Shown here piece after piece: positions 24,425 through 33,600 of a DNA stretch of 64,000 bases. The DNA is from UBA11865 sp041570195 (GTDB taxonomy: Bacteria; Chloroflexota; Anaerolineae; Promineifilales; Promineifilaceae): positions 1 through 64,000 of the forward strand of contig JBFFWQ010000013.1 of NCBI GenBank assembly GCA_041570195.1, in the 5' to 3' direction. The translations under genes and the position numbers were made by a program. Every line of letters starts with the position of its first letter. Positions within the stretch are counted from its first letter, which is position 1. The notes beneath the pieces are model-generated. The model was not told where the DNA came from, searched no databases, and saw only the letters and a list, made by a program, of their open reading frames with translations.

Positions 24425-25096
24425 GTGAAAGAGGCATCGGAATTCTTGGAGCTAGCTGATTGGCGGCGGCGTGTGGCTGGGATGTACGCCGCCGTGCGGG
24501 AAGCGCCTGCGGCCGGCCGGGTCATCGCCTGGAATGAATGGCGCGCGACCCGCAATGACTTGTTCAAGCGCCACCGTCAATCTCCACTTTCAGCCGCTCA
24601 GCGAGCCCAGTTTCGTGCTCTGGACTACTTTCCCTATGATCCAGCCTGGCGTTTCCTGGCCACCGTCCAAGCTGATACGGCCCGCCCATCCTTCGAGTAT
24701 CGGTTGGACGCCGACGTCAATTTCGTGATGACGCGCATGGGCTGGGCCGTTTTCGAAACAGGCGCAACCGAGAATTGGTTGGGACTTTATTGGATCGAAG
24801 GTTACGGCGGTGGTTTATTCCTGCCGTTCAGGGACGTTACAAATCGCACTGAAAGCTATGGGGCCGGCCGCTATCTGTACGACACCATTAAAGGCGTCGA
24901 TCTAGGCTTCTCTCCGAACGCGCCGGCCGGCGACGCTCCGGACGCCAATCTAGGGCAAATAGTGCTCGACTTCAACTTCGCCTACAATCCTTCATGCGCC
25001 TATCATTCGCGCTGGGTTTGTCCACTCGCTCCAGCCGCGAATAGCTTGCCTTTCCCGGTTCTGGCCGGCGAGCGGCGCTTCCCTTTGACCGGTTAA
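24425..25096 (+). CDS. DUF1684 family protein
   Basis: The 223-residue protein carries DUF1684 signatures: WNEWRATRNDLFKRHRQSPL near the N terminus, FRALDYFPYDPAWRF, LPFRDVTNRTESYGAGRYL and LDFNFAYNPSCAYHSRWVCP. The last of these is shared with FAD- or nucleotide-associated DUF1684 members. It is cytosolic and has no signal peptide. The GTG start at 24425 is supported by the promoter placed 6 nt upstream and the lack of a Shine-Dalgarno sequence. The biochemical role is unknown. Confidence 0.83.
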   Translation: MKEASEFLELADWRRRVAGMYAAVREAPAAGRVIAWNEWRATRNDLFKRHRQSPLSAAQRAQFRALDYFPYDPAWRFLATVQADTARPSFEYRLDADVNFVMTRMGWAVFETGATENWLGLYWIEGYGGGLFLPFRDVTNRTESYGAGRYLYDTIKGVDLGFSPNAPAGDAPDANLGQIVLDFNFAYNPSCAYHSRWVCPLAPAANSLPFPVLAGERRFPLTG

Positions 25097-25176
25097 TCGT
25101 TGCGGAAAACGGAGGGCAACTGATCGCCTGGCCGGTTGCGTAAGAGTGGTGACAGAAAGCCATGGGTCGCGCCCTT

Positions 25177-25182
25177 TATACT
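25177..25182 (+). promoter_or_regulatory. -10 box of the MFS gene (likely leaderless)
   Basis: TATACT lies 7 nt before the ATG at 25190, with no Shine-Dalgarno sequence between. No convincing -35 was found at 16-18 nt. Confidence 0.35.
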
Positions 25183-25189
25183 GCTCGAC

Positions 25190-26443
25190 ATGCTGAAAAT
25201 GGATAAACAGTCGCTTGCCAGCGGTGAATCGTCAACAAAGTTGGCCGGCAAGTGGCGGACGTTGCTTCTTCTATCGCTTGCCGAACTGTTGGGCATGGCG
25301 GTTTGGTTTTCAGCCACGGCCGTCATTCCAGCGTTGACTGTGACCTGGGATTTGACCAGCGCCAACCAGGCCTGGCTGACCATGTCAGTGCAAATCGGCT
25401 TCGTCGTGGGCGCTCTCGGTTCGGCACTGTTCAACATCGCTGACCGCCTACCAGCCCGCTGGCTCTTCGCCGCGTCCAGCATGCTTGCCGGCCTGGCTAC
25501 GGCTCTCATCGCCGCCGCGGCCGGTGGACTCGAGGCAGCGCTCGTCTTGCGCTTCTTCACCGGCGTCTTCTTGGCCGGCGTTTACCCGGTTGGCATGAAG
25601 ATCATGGCTACCTGGACCATGAAGGATCGCGGATTGGGCATCGGCTTGTTGGTGGGGGCATTGGTGCTGGGCTCAGCCACACCCCATTTGCTCAATGCCT
25701 TTGGCGGCGTGGCCGAGTGGCGGCCAGCCATGTATCTGGCCGCCGGCTCAGCCATACTGGGAGGCTTGATTGGCGCGCTTTTCGTCACAGAAGGACCTTA
25801 TGCGGCGCCGGCGCCTCGTTTTCGCTGGAGAGAAGTCGGCCGTATCCTGGCCGATCGCGACGTCGCCCTGGCTAACCTGGGCTACCTGGGCCACATGTGG
25901 GAGCTTTACGCCATGTGGGCCTGGATTCCGGTTTTTATGCTGGCCAGCTTTGAACAGCGGAATGTCGATCCCGCCTTGGCCGGTCTGGCCGCCTTTGGCA
26001 TCATTGCCATTGGCGGCATCGGCAGTTTCGTCGCCGGACCCCTGGCCGATCGTTTCGGCCGCACACGGGTAACGACGCTATCGCTGGTCGTGAGCGGCGT
26101 CTCGGCGCTGACGATCGGCTTCCTGTTTGGCGGTAACCCACTATTATTGACTGTTCTCGCGCTAATCTGGGGATTCGCTGTCGTAGCCGACTCAGCCCAG
26201 TTTTCGGCCGCTGTTAGCGAGCTTTCGCCCCCCAAATACGTTGGAACGGCGCTGACTCTACAGACGAGCCTGGGCTTTCTGCTAACCCTATTCACGATCC
26301 GGCTCATTCCGCCGTTGGTCGATCTTGTGGGCTGGCGCTTCGCATTTGCCTCGCTGGCCCTGGGCCCTATCGTCGGCGTGTGGGCCATGAGCGCGCTGCG
26401 ACGATCGCCGGCGGCGCAGAAGCTGGCTGGCGGGAAAGGATAG
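25190..26443 (+). CDS. Major facilitator superfamily transporter
   Basis: This 417-residue protein has 12 predicted helices, starting with WRTLLLLSLAELLGMAVWFS. Loop 2-3 carries the MFS-type NIADRLPARWLF and loop 8-9 carries GPLADRFGRTRVTTLSL, the family's basic motif. YPVGMKIMATWTMKDRG lies in helix 4/5. It is likely a 12-helix exporter or nitrate/nitrite-like carrier, but the substrate is not evident. I prefer the ATG at 25190; an in-frame TTG at 25136 would add an unlikely 18-residue extension and has no ribosome binding site. Confidence 0.82.
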   Translation: MLKMDKQSLASGESSTKLAGKWRTLLLLSLAELLGMAVWFSATAVIPALTVTWDLTSANQAWLTMSVQIGFVVGALGSALFNIADRLPARWLFAASSMLAGLATALIAAAAGGLEAALVLRFFTGVFLAGVYPVGMKIMATWTMKDRGLGIGLLVGALVLGSATPHLLNAFGGVAEWRPAMYLAAGSAILGGLIGALFVTEGPYAAPAPRFRWREVGRILADRDVALANLGYLGHMWELYAMWAWIPVFMLASFEQRNVDPALAGLAAFGIIAIGGIGSFVAGPLADRFGRTRVTTLSLVVSGVSALTIGFLFGGNPLLLTVLALIWGFAVVADSAQFSAAVSELSPPKYVGTALTLQTSLGFLLTLFTIRLIPPLVDLVGWRFAFASLALGPIVGVWAMSALRRSPAAQKLAGGKG

Positions 26444-27010
26444 TGGGTTGTGGCGATAGGCCTAACAACATCATCTGACAGCTGAAGGCAGAAAGATAAC
26501 GACTGTGGGCCGACAGCGAACGGTTCATCGCTCGCCGCTAGCAGCTATTCTGCCAAAGCAAATGCAGGGCCACCCGGGTGAAAAGTTCTGCTGGCTCACG
26601 TAGCTTCTAGCGGTTTTGAGGAGGCTGCGCTTTGCGCCTTTGGCGATTAGAAGCCGCGGGCGATTTGCCGTGATGAGAAACTGTGTCCAGCTACACGCCG
26701 GGTGACCCTGCGCGACAGGAGAGCATATTATAATAGGCCACCGATCGAATGTGGATGCTGCGGAGTTTCTTGACTCCAGATTTGGCGGCTGGAGGTACAG
26801 CACTTGCTGTGCCGCCAAGGCCGGCCGGATAATGGTGCAGGTTGACTCTCGCCTTGAACACAAACGATCGATGGCGTACCCATCCGAATGGGTTTGAATT
26901 GTTGTCCTGCTAAGGTTATATTACCAGGAGGTTGGGCCGAAAGTAGTGACGAAAGTCATGGGCAGATAGTGACATTTGTCGGCTGGCTACTTGTCCACAA
27001 ATTGCAGCGA
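26444..27010. other. Intergenic region of about 570 bp without a supported gene
   Basis: No coding frame with family resemblance was found on either strand. Near 26475 there is a short CTGACAGCTGAAGGC word of the dispersed repeat type. TATAAT at 26729-26734 could be a -10 box, but no matching -35 is seen. TATATT near 26914 followed by CCAGGAGG is not placed to serve the next gene. Confidence 0.4.
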
Positions 27011-27388
27011 ATGAGCGGCATCAATTTCTACGAACAAGTTTATGCGGTTGTGCGGCAGATTCCCCGGGGAAAGGTTTCCAGCTATGGCCGGATTGCCAAG
27101 ATGCTGGGCGCGCCCAACGCCGCCCGCGCCGTCGGCTACGCCCTAAGAGCGCTGAAGGATAAGAGCGACGATCCGGACTACGCCGGCATACCGTGGCAAC
27201 GCGTCGTAAACAGCCAGGGCCGCATCAGCATCGTCAATCGCGAACACGGCGCCCAGCGACAAGCTGAGCTACTACGATCTGAAGGGGTGGAAGTCAGCGA
27301 AGATCTGCGGATCGACCTGGATGTCTTTCTCTGGTCAGGCCTGCATTGGTTGGAGATCGACGACATCATGGAAGGAAATGGTAAGTGA
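27011..27388 (+). CDS. Alkyltransferase-like protein (MGMT DNA-binding domain, no catalytic Cys)
   Basis: This 125-residue protein consists of the C-terminal DNA-binding domain of O6-alkylguanine-DNA alkyltransferases. FYEQVYAVVRQIPRGKVSSY opens the winged helix, and NAARAVGYAL is the recognition helix with its Arg finger. In place of the PCHR active site it has PWQRV (residues 61-65). The acceptor Cys is replaced by Trp, as in alkyltransferase-like (ATL) proteins that flag O6-alkylguanine for nucleotide excision repair. The ATG at 27011 is preferred on domain boundaries; an upstream in-frame ATG adds 41 residues without similarity. The ribosome binding site is weak. Confidence 0.85.
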   Translation: MSGINFYEQVYAVVRQIPRGKVSSYGRIAKMLGAPNAARAVGYALRALKDKSDDPDYAGIPWQRVVNSQGRISIVNREHGAQRQAELLRSEGVEVSEDLRIDLDVFLWSGLHWLEIDDIMEGNGK

Positions 27389-27480
27389 TCGGTGGTCGGT
27401 ACCCGGCGGCCAGTGCACAGACATCCCACAACTTGCCACTTAGCACCTGCCACACACGACTGTAACTTGTCACCTGCAAC
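27389..27480 (+). repeat. Degenerate ACTTGCCAC/CACCTGC intergenic repeat
   Basis: The gap before the glycosyltransferase contains several variants of CAACTTGCCACTT, AGCACCTGCCAC, AACTTGTCACCTGC and AACTTGCC. It is a short-unit degenerate repeat with no coding potential. Its last unit supplies the -35 of the next promoter. Confidence 0.45.
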
Positions 27481-27509
27481 TTGCCGCTATCAGTTCCAGA
27501 ACCTACAAT
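27481..27509 (+). promoter_or_regulatory. Promoter of the glycosyltransferase gene (leaderless)
   Basis: -35 TTGCCG (27481-27486), exact 17-nt spacer, -10 TACAAT (27504-27509), then 7 nt to the GTG at 27517. An apparent TTG start at 27481 is this -35 box and not a start codon. Confidence 0.55.
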
Positions 27510-27516
27510 CTTCGAC

Positions 27517-28551
27517 GTGAAGCTAATCGTCCAGATACCCTGCCTGAATGAAGCCGACACACTGGCCGATGCCTTTGACGGTATGCCAGAGGAAATCCCG
27601 GGCATCGATTGCATCGAGACGCTGATCGTTGACGATGGCAGCGAGGATGAAACGGTGGAGGTCGCCAGATCGCTCGGCGTGGACCACATCATCCTGCACC
27701 GGCGTAACAAGGGTCTGGCGAGAGCCTTCGCTACCGGTCTGGATCGTTGCCTAAGACTGAATGCAGACATCATCGTCAACACCGACGGCGATAATCAATA
27801 CCCGGCCCATTACATTGCCGATCTCGTTGCACCCATCATCGCCGGTGAGGCCGATATCGTCATTGCCAATCGCCAGGTTAAACAGGTAGCCCACTTCTCG
27901 CCGCTGAAGAAGTTTTTGCAAGGTGTGGGAAGTTGGTTCGTGCGTACGGTGAGCGGCACGGAGGTTCCCGACGCGCCAAGTGGATTTCGTGCCTATTCGC
28001 GCGAAGCGGCTCTGCGTCTGAATATCCTGACCCGCTATAGCTACACACTAGAGACAATCATCCAGGCCGGCAAGCTGGGCCTGTCAATCGTCAGTGTTCC
28101 GGTAGTGACCAATCCGCCGACCCGGCCGTCGCGCTTACAGCGCAGCGCCTGGCATTTCGTGAAGGCCCAGGCCAGCACTATTGTGCGCCTGTATGCTTTT
28201 TACGAGCCGCTGCGCACATTTAGCTATCTGGCCGCTCCTTTCATGATCGCCGGGCTGATCCTGCTGGCTCGCTTTGGCATCTTCTATGTAATTGGCCAGC
28301 GGGGCATCGGCCGATTCGCCCAATCCGTCAGCATCGGCATCGGCCTGGTGCTGGTCGGGATTATTATTGGTCTGTTCGGCATTCAGGCTGATGTGGCCGG
28401 CAAGCACCGTCAGCTTACTCAAGAAGTCCTGTATCGCCTGAAAAAGCAGGAAATCGAAGGGGAAAGGTCGTCTGGCGCGCAAGAGAAATTTCCGGCCGAT
28501 ATCGTAACAGGAGAGGGTACGCCGGCCGAAGACTGGCCTGCCAGTGACTAA
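27517..28551 (+). CDS. Family 2 glycosyltransferase (polyprenyl-phosphate type) with C-terminal helices
   Basis: The 344-residue protein has a GT-A domain beginning KLIVQIPCLNEADTL, with ETLIVDDGSEDETVEVA and the metal-binding VNTDGDNQYP (DXD equivalent). ANRQVKQVAHFSPLKK follows and then the acceptor-site stretch VPDAPSGFRAYSREAA. Two transmembrane helices follow at about residues 225-250 and 270-295. The layout is that of DPM/GtrB-like enzymes that transfer a sugar from a nucleotide donor to a lipid carrier at the membrane. GTG 27517 is selected because the promoter -10 box ends 7 nt before it. Substrate unknown. Confidence 0.83.
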   Translation: MKLIVQIPCLNEADTLADAFDGMPEEIPGIDCIETLIVDDGSEDETVEVARSLGVDHIILHRRNKGLARAFATGLDRCLRLNADIIVNTDGDNQYPAHYIADLVAPIIAGEADIVIANRQVKQVAHFSPLKKFLQGVGSWFVRTVSGTEVPDAPSGFRAYSREAALRLNILTRYSYTLETIIQAGKLGLSIVSVPVVTNPPTRPSRLQRSAWHFVKAQASTIVRLYAFYEPLRTFSYLAAPFMIAGLILLARFGIFYVIGQRGIGRFAQSVSIGIGLVLVGIIIGLFGIQADVAGKHRQLTQEVLYRLKKQEIEGERSSGAQEKFPADIVTGEGTPAEDWPASD

Positions 28552-28593
28552 CATAGAATGGAATCTTTGGATATGAACAAAGGGAAACTCAGC

Positions 28594-30552
28594 ATGAAGG
28601 GATTCACTGGAAAGATACTGCATGTCGACCTGACAACGGGAGCGCTGGAGATCGAGGAGCCCGATGAAGGGTTCTATCGCTATTACTTGGGTGGTAGCCT
28701 CATGGGTCTTTACTACCTGTGGCAGAACACCCCAAAGGGCTCCGATCCATTAGGCCCGGAGAATACGCTGATTTTTGCCGTCAGCCCGACCACCGGTTTG
28801 CCAGTGAGTGGCCAGAGCCGCTGCACGGTGACTTGCCTGTCGCCTAGCAGCGGCGGAGTAGCTGACAGTCAGTCCGGCGGCTTCTGGCCGGCCGAGTTGA
28901 AATACGCCGGCTTTGATGCCATCGTTATCCAGGGTAGAGCCACCAAACCGGTTTACTTGTGGATCCATGACGGTCGAGCTGAATTGCGGGACGCGGCGCA
29001 CTTGTGGGGCAAGTTCACCCGTGATGTCGATACGATTCTTGAGGAAGAGTTGGGCGACAAGAAGATTGAGGTGGCCCAGATCGGACCGGCCGGCGAGAAG
29101 CTGTCCAATTTCGCGGCCATCATGAGCATGAGCAACCGCGCCTGGGGTCGTACCGGCGTCGGGGCGGTGATGGGCAGCAAGCTACTCAAGGCGATTGTCG
29201 TGCGCGGCAGCCAAAAGGTAATTCCGGCCAACAAGAAGGGTGTGACCGACCAGGCCAAAAAAGGTGCCAAGCTGATACCGGACAGCGATATGGAATGGTT
29301 CGGCCGGTATGGCACGGCCGACACGGTGATGGGCAACTACGGTCCCGGCGGCCTGCCGACCAACAACTGGGACTCAGGCGTCACGCCGACGATCGAGCAG
29401 GCAGAAGCCATCGGCGGCGAACGATTGTATGATGCATTATTGCGCGGCGCAGCCGAGGGTAAACAGGATCGCCAGGGCCGGGACACGTGCTATGCCTGCA
29501 TTGTGCGTTGCAAGCGCGTCGTCGAGGGCGAATGGCGGGACAAGCAACTTCTGCCGGTCTATGGCGGACCTGAATATGAGACGATAGCCACATTCGGCTC
29601 CTATTGCGGCGTCTACGATCTGGAGGCTATTACCTACGCCAACCAGCTCTGCAACCAACACGGCGTCGATACCATTTCCTGCGGGGCCACGATCTCTTGG
29701 GCCTTTGAATGCTTTGAGCAGGGCGTGTTGACGGCCGAAGATACCGGCGGCCTCGTCTTGCGCTACGGTGATGCGGAGGCGATGGTCGCCTTGCTGGAGA
29801 AGACACTGGAGCGCGAGGGTATTGGCGATGCCCTGGCCGAAGGCTCGGCAAAAGCGGCCGATCGCCTAGGTAAAGGGCATGACTATCTCTTGACAATCAA
29901 GGGCCAGGAGCTACCGGCGCATATGCCGCACGTCAAACGTAGCTTGGCCGTCATCTACGCCGCCAACCCTTTCGGCGCCGACCATCAGTCGTCCGAGCAT
30001 GACCCCATGTACCATCCTAAGTCATACGAAGGATCGGCCGACGCTCCGGGTTACAAACTGTTTCTCAACGAGATTGGCCTAAACCGGCCGCAGCCGACCA
30101 AAATCCTTAACGAAGAGAAGATCGAGTACGCGTTGAAAACCCAATACAACTACAGCGCTATGGACACTTTGGGCTTGTGCCAGTTTGTATACGGGCCGGC
30201 CTGGCAGCTATACGGCCCACAAGATCAGGCCGACTTGCTGGCCGCGGCCACTGGCTGGCCAGTCACCGTCGAAGATGTTCAACTGAGCGGCCAACGACGT
30301 CTAAACCTGATGCGAGCTCTCAACGCCCGCGAAGGTCTGACGCGCGACCAGGATACCTTGCCCAAGAAGCTCTTCGCCAAACCGCTGACCGGCGGCCGCA
30401 GCGACGGGATCGTGCTTGACCAGGCCGAATTAGATGACGGTCTCGACATGTACTACCGTCAGGCTGGCTGGAACACGGCAACTGGTGTGCCCACTCGTCA
30501 GACATTAGAAAGCCTTGGTTTAGAGTGGGCGGCCGACGATCTTGGATTGTAA
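28594..30552 (+). CDS. Aldehyde ferredoxin oxidoreductase family protein (tungstopterin)
   Basis: AOR-family enzymes oxidise aldehydes to carboxylic acids, passing electrons to ferredoxin through a tungsto-bispterin centre and one [4Fe-4S] cluster. The N terminus KGFTGKILHVDLTTG and GQSRCTVTCLSPSSGG are typical. The cluster ligands are visible as Cys299, Cys302 and Cys306 (CYACIVRC) and Cys529 (DTLGLCQF). RAWGRTGVGAVMGSKLLKA is the pterin-binding region. The protein has 652 residues from the ATG at 28594, chosen for its AAGGGA site; an in-frame ATG at 28558 adds 12 residues. No MoaD-like or pterin genes are adjacent, so the physiological aldehyde is unknown. Confidence 0.88.
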   Translation: MKGFTGKILHVDLTTGALEIEEPDEGFYRYYLGGSLMGLYYLWQNTPKGSDPLGPENTLIFAVSPTTGLPVSGQSRCTVTCLSPSSGGVADSQSGGFWPAELKYAGFDAIVIQGRATKPVYLWIHDGRAELRDAAHLWGKFTRDVDTILEEELGDKKIEVAQIGPAGEKLSNFAAIMSMSNRAWGRTGVGAVMGSKLLKAIVVRGSQKVIPANKKGVTDQAKKGAKLIPDSDMEWFGRYGTADTVMGNYGPGGLPTNNWDSGVTPTIEQAEAIGGERLYDALLRGAAEGKQDRQGRDTCYACIVRCKRVVEGEWRDKQLLPVYGGPEYETIATFGSYCGVYDLEAITYANQLCNQHGVDTISCGATISWAFECFEQGVLTAEDTGGLVLRYGDAEAMVALLEKTLEREGIGDALAEGSAKAADRLGKGHDYLLTIKGQELPAHMPHVKRSLAVIYAANPFGADHQSSEHDPMYHPKSYEGSADAPGYKLFLNEIGLNRPQPTKILNEEKIEYALKTQYNYSAMDTLGLCQFVYGPAWQLYGPQDQADLLAAATGWPVTVEDVQLSGQRRLNLMRALNAREGLTRDQDTLPKKLFAKPLTGGRSDGIVLDQAELDDGLDMYYRQAGWNTATGVPTRQTLESLGLEWAADDLGL

Positions 30553-30692
30553 CGATCCGGGACGGATCGAATCCTTAAAATTTTGCCGGGCGGCCGCAAT
30601 TGGTCCTTCGGCCCCATTGCTACTGTGCTATACTAGGCGGGATATTACAACAATATTCTTGCCAGCGTAAGGCGGACTGAAAGAGTTCCTTC

Positions 30693-33600
30693 ATGGCCCA
30701 CGACCATAAGCCCTTTGTTCATCTACATGTCCATAGCGAATTCTCCCTGCTCGACGGCCTAAGCCGGATAGACGACCTGGCCCGCCGGGCGAAAGAGTTG
30801 AATATGCCGGCCCTGGCCCTGACCGATCACGGCACCATGTACGGCACGATTGACTTCTATCGGGCCTGCAAGCGCAAGGGCGTCAAGCCGATTATCGGCG
30901 TCGAGGGTTATGTGGCCTCGCGAACCATGCAGGACAGAGATCCGGAACTGGATCGACGCCGATACCATCTATTATTATTGGCCGAGAACCAGACCGGCTA
31001 CCAGAATCTGTTGAAGATCGTCAGCGCGGCCCAATTGGAGGGCTATTACTATCGTCCGCGGACCGACCATGACTACCTGGCATCTCATAGTGCGGGCCTG
31101 ATTGCCACAACGGGTTGCCTGGCAGGCGAGATCCCTTCGGCCATTAAGATAGGCAACGTCGACAAAGCGCATAAACTGATGGGCACGTATCTGGACATCT
31201 TCGGCCGCGATAGATTCTTCGTCGAGCTGCAAGAGCACAGCATCCCAGAACTGACTGAGGTCAACAAGACCCTGATAGAAATGGCCGGCCGCTACGGTCT
31301 TCGTTTTCTGGCCACTAACGACGTCCACTATACGACTGCCCAGGAAGCCACGCCTCACGACGTGTTGCTTTGCATCCAGACTAGTAAGACCCTGGCCACC
31401 CAGGATCGGATGCGCATGTCCGATCAAGGCTACTATCTAAAGAGCCGGCACGAAATGGCCCAGCTTTTCGGCGACATCACGGGCGCGCTGGATAACAGCC
31501 TGCTAATCGCCGAGATGTGCGACGTCAATCCCGAACCCGAAGGTTACCACCTGCCCATTTTTGATGTGCCTGAGGGCCACACGACGCAATCCTACCTGCG
31601 TCAGCTCTGCGAAGAAGGGCTGGTTTGGCGCTATGGCGAGGCGCGAGCGGCAAATGACGAGACGATACGCCACAGACTCGATCACGAGCTCGACATCATC
31701 CATCGTATGGGCTTCGACGCTTATTTCCTCATCGTCTGGGATTTGTGCCAATTCGCCCGTGAACAAGACATTTGGTTCAATGTTCGGGGTTCGGGTGCTG
31801 GATCCGTGGTCGCTTACACGCTAGGCATCACCGGCATTGATCCGTTGGCCAACGGCCTGATCTTCGAACGATTCCTGAACCCCGGCCGGGTGTCTATGCC
31901 CGATATCGACCTTGATTACCCGGACGACCGGCGCCACGAGATGATCGAGTACACTATCCGCAAATATGGTTCGGATAAGGTGGCCCAGATCATCACTTTC
32001 GGCACGTTGGGCGCCCGAGCTGCGATACGAGATGTCGGGCGGGCGCTTGACGTAGCGTTGCCAGAAGTTGACGTTTTGGCCAAGCAGGTGCGCGCCGTAC
32101 CAGGCAAGCCGGCCAGCATCGAGAATACGCTTGATCCAGATCACGAGTTCTACTCGGCCGAATTGGCTCGCCGCTACAAGGAGGAGGACTGGGTCCGCGA
32201 GTTGGTCGATACGGCCCAGAGCCTGGAAGGTGTCTCCCGGCATGCTTCGACCCATGCCGCCGGGGTGATCATTTCCGACAAGCCCCTGGTGGAATATGCG
32301 CCGTTGCACCGCCCGACCAGCGGCGGTGAAGGCGATGGCATCGGCGTATTGACCCAATGGCCGATGGAGATTGTGGAATCAATCGGCTTGCTGAAGGTCG
32401 ACTTTCTGGGGCTCAGCACACTGACGATCTTGCGCCGGGCGGCCGAACTCATCGAAGAGCGGTGCGCCGTGCACTATACGATGGAGAACATACCCTATGA
32501 TGTAGGGCACGTTGGACCAGATCCGGCCAAGAAACCGGAAGCATTGTTTGACATGCTCGGTCGCGGCGAGGTGGCTGGCGTATTCCAGGTCGAAGGGGCA
32601 GGAATGCGTCGCTTGATGATGCAGATGCGACCGCGCCGATTCGACCACATTGTGGCCGCCATATCGCTCTACCGGCCGGGGCCAATGGATAATATTCCCG
32701 AGTACGTCGGTCGGATGCACGGCAAAAGGGAGGTGGACTATCATCATCCTGATCTCAAGCCCATCCTGGAAGAGACCTACGGCATTTTAGTGTACCAAGA
32801 GCAGATCATCCGTATCGCGGCCGACATGGCCGGCTATGCGCCAGGCGACGCCGATACCATCCGCAAGGCCGTGGCCAAAAAGAAACGGGCCCTGATGGAT
32901 AAGCACAAGGCTCAGTTTATCGACGGTTCAGAGGGCCGCGGCTATCCCAGAGAAACGGCCGAGGCTGTTTGGGGCGACATCGAGTTCTTCGCCCGCTATG
33001 GCTTCAACAAGGCCCACGCGGCCGATTACGCGGTCATCACCTGTCAGACTGCTTTTCTAAAGGCGCACTATCCGGTGGAATACATGACAGCCACGCTGAG
33101 TGTGGAGCGCAACAATACCGATAAGGTGGCCCAGTATTTGGCTGAGACGCGGCGCATGGGCATCGCCGTCACGCCACCCGACATCAACAAATCGGACCTG
33201 GATTTCACCATCGAAACAGAAGACGATCAACCGATCATTCGCTATGGGCTTGGGGCGATTAAGAACGCCGGGACGGCGGCTATCGAGTTGATATTGGACG
33301 AGCGTGGACAGAATAGTCAATTTGAGGGACTGGCGGAGTTTTGCGAGCGGGTAGACCTGCGTCGCGTGGGTAAGCGAGCGCTGGAGTCCATGATCAAGGT
33401 CGGCGTCTATGACGCCTGGGGCAGCCGGCCGCAGTTGCTAGAGGCTCTCGATCGGATGATGAGCTACAGCGGTACGACCTTTGACGCCGCGGCGGCCGGG
33501 CAGATGAGTCTATTTGGCAGTGCTCTTTCGGGCGACGCCAGTCTGGCTGTTGAATTACTCAGCCCGGAGACCTCGTTGCCAGAAATCGACCAGCGGGAAG

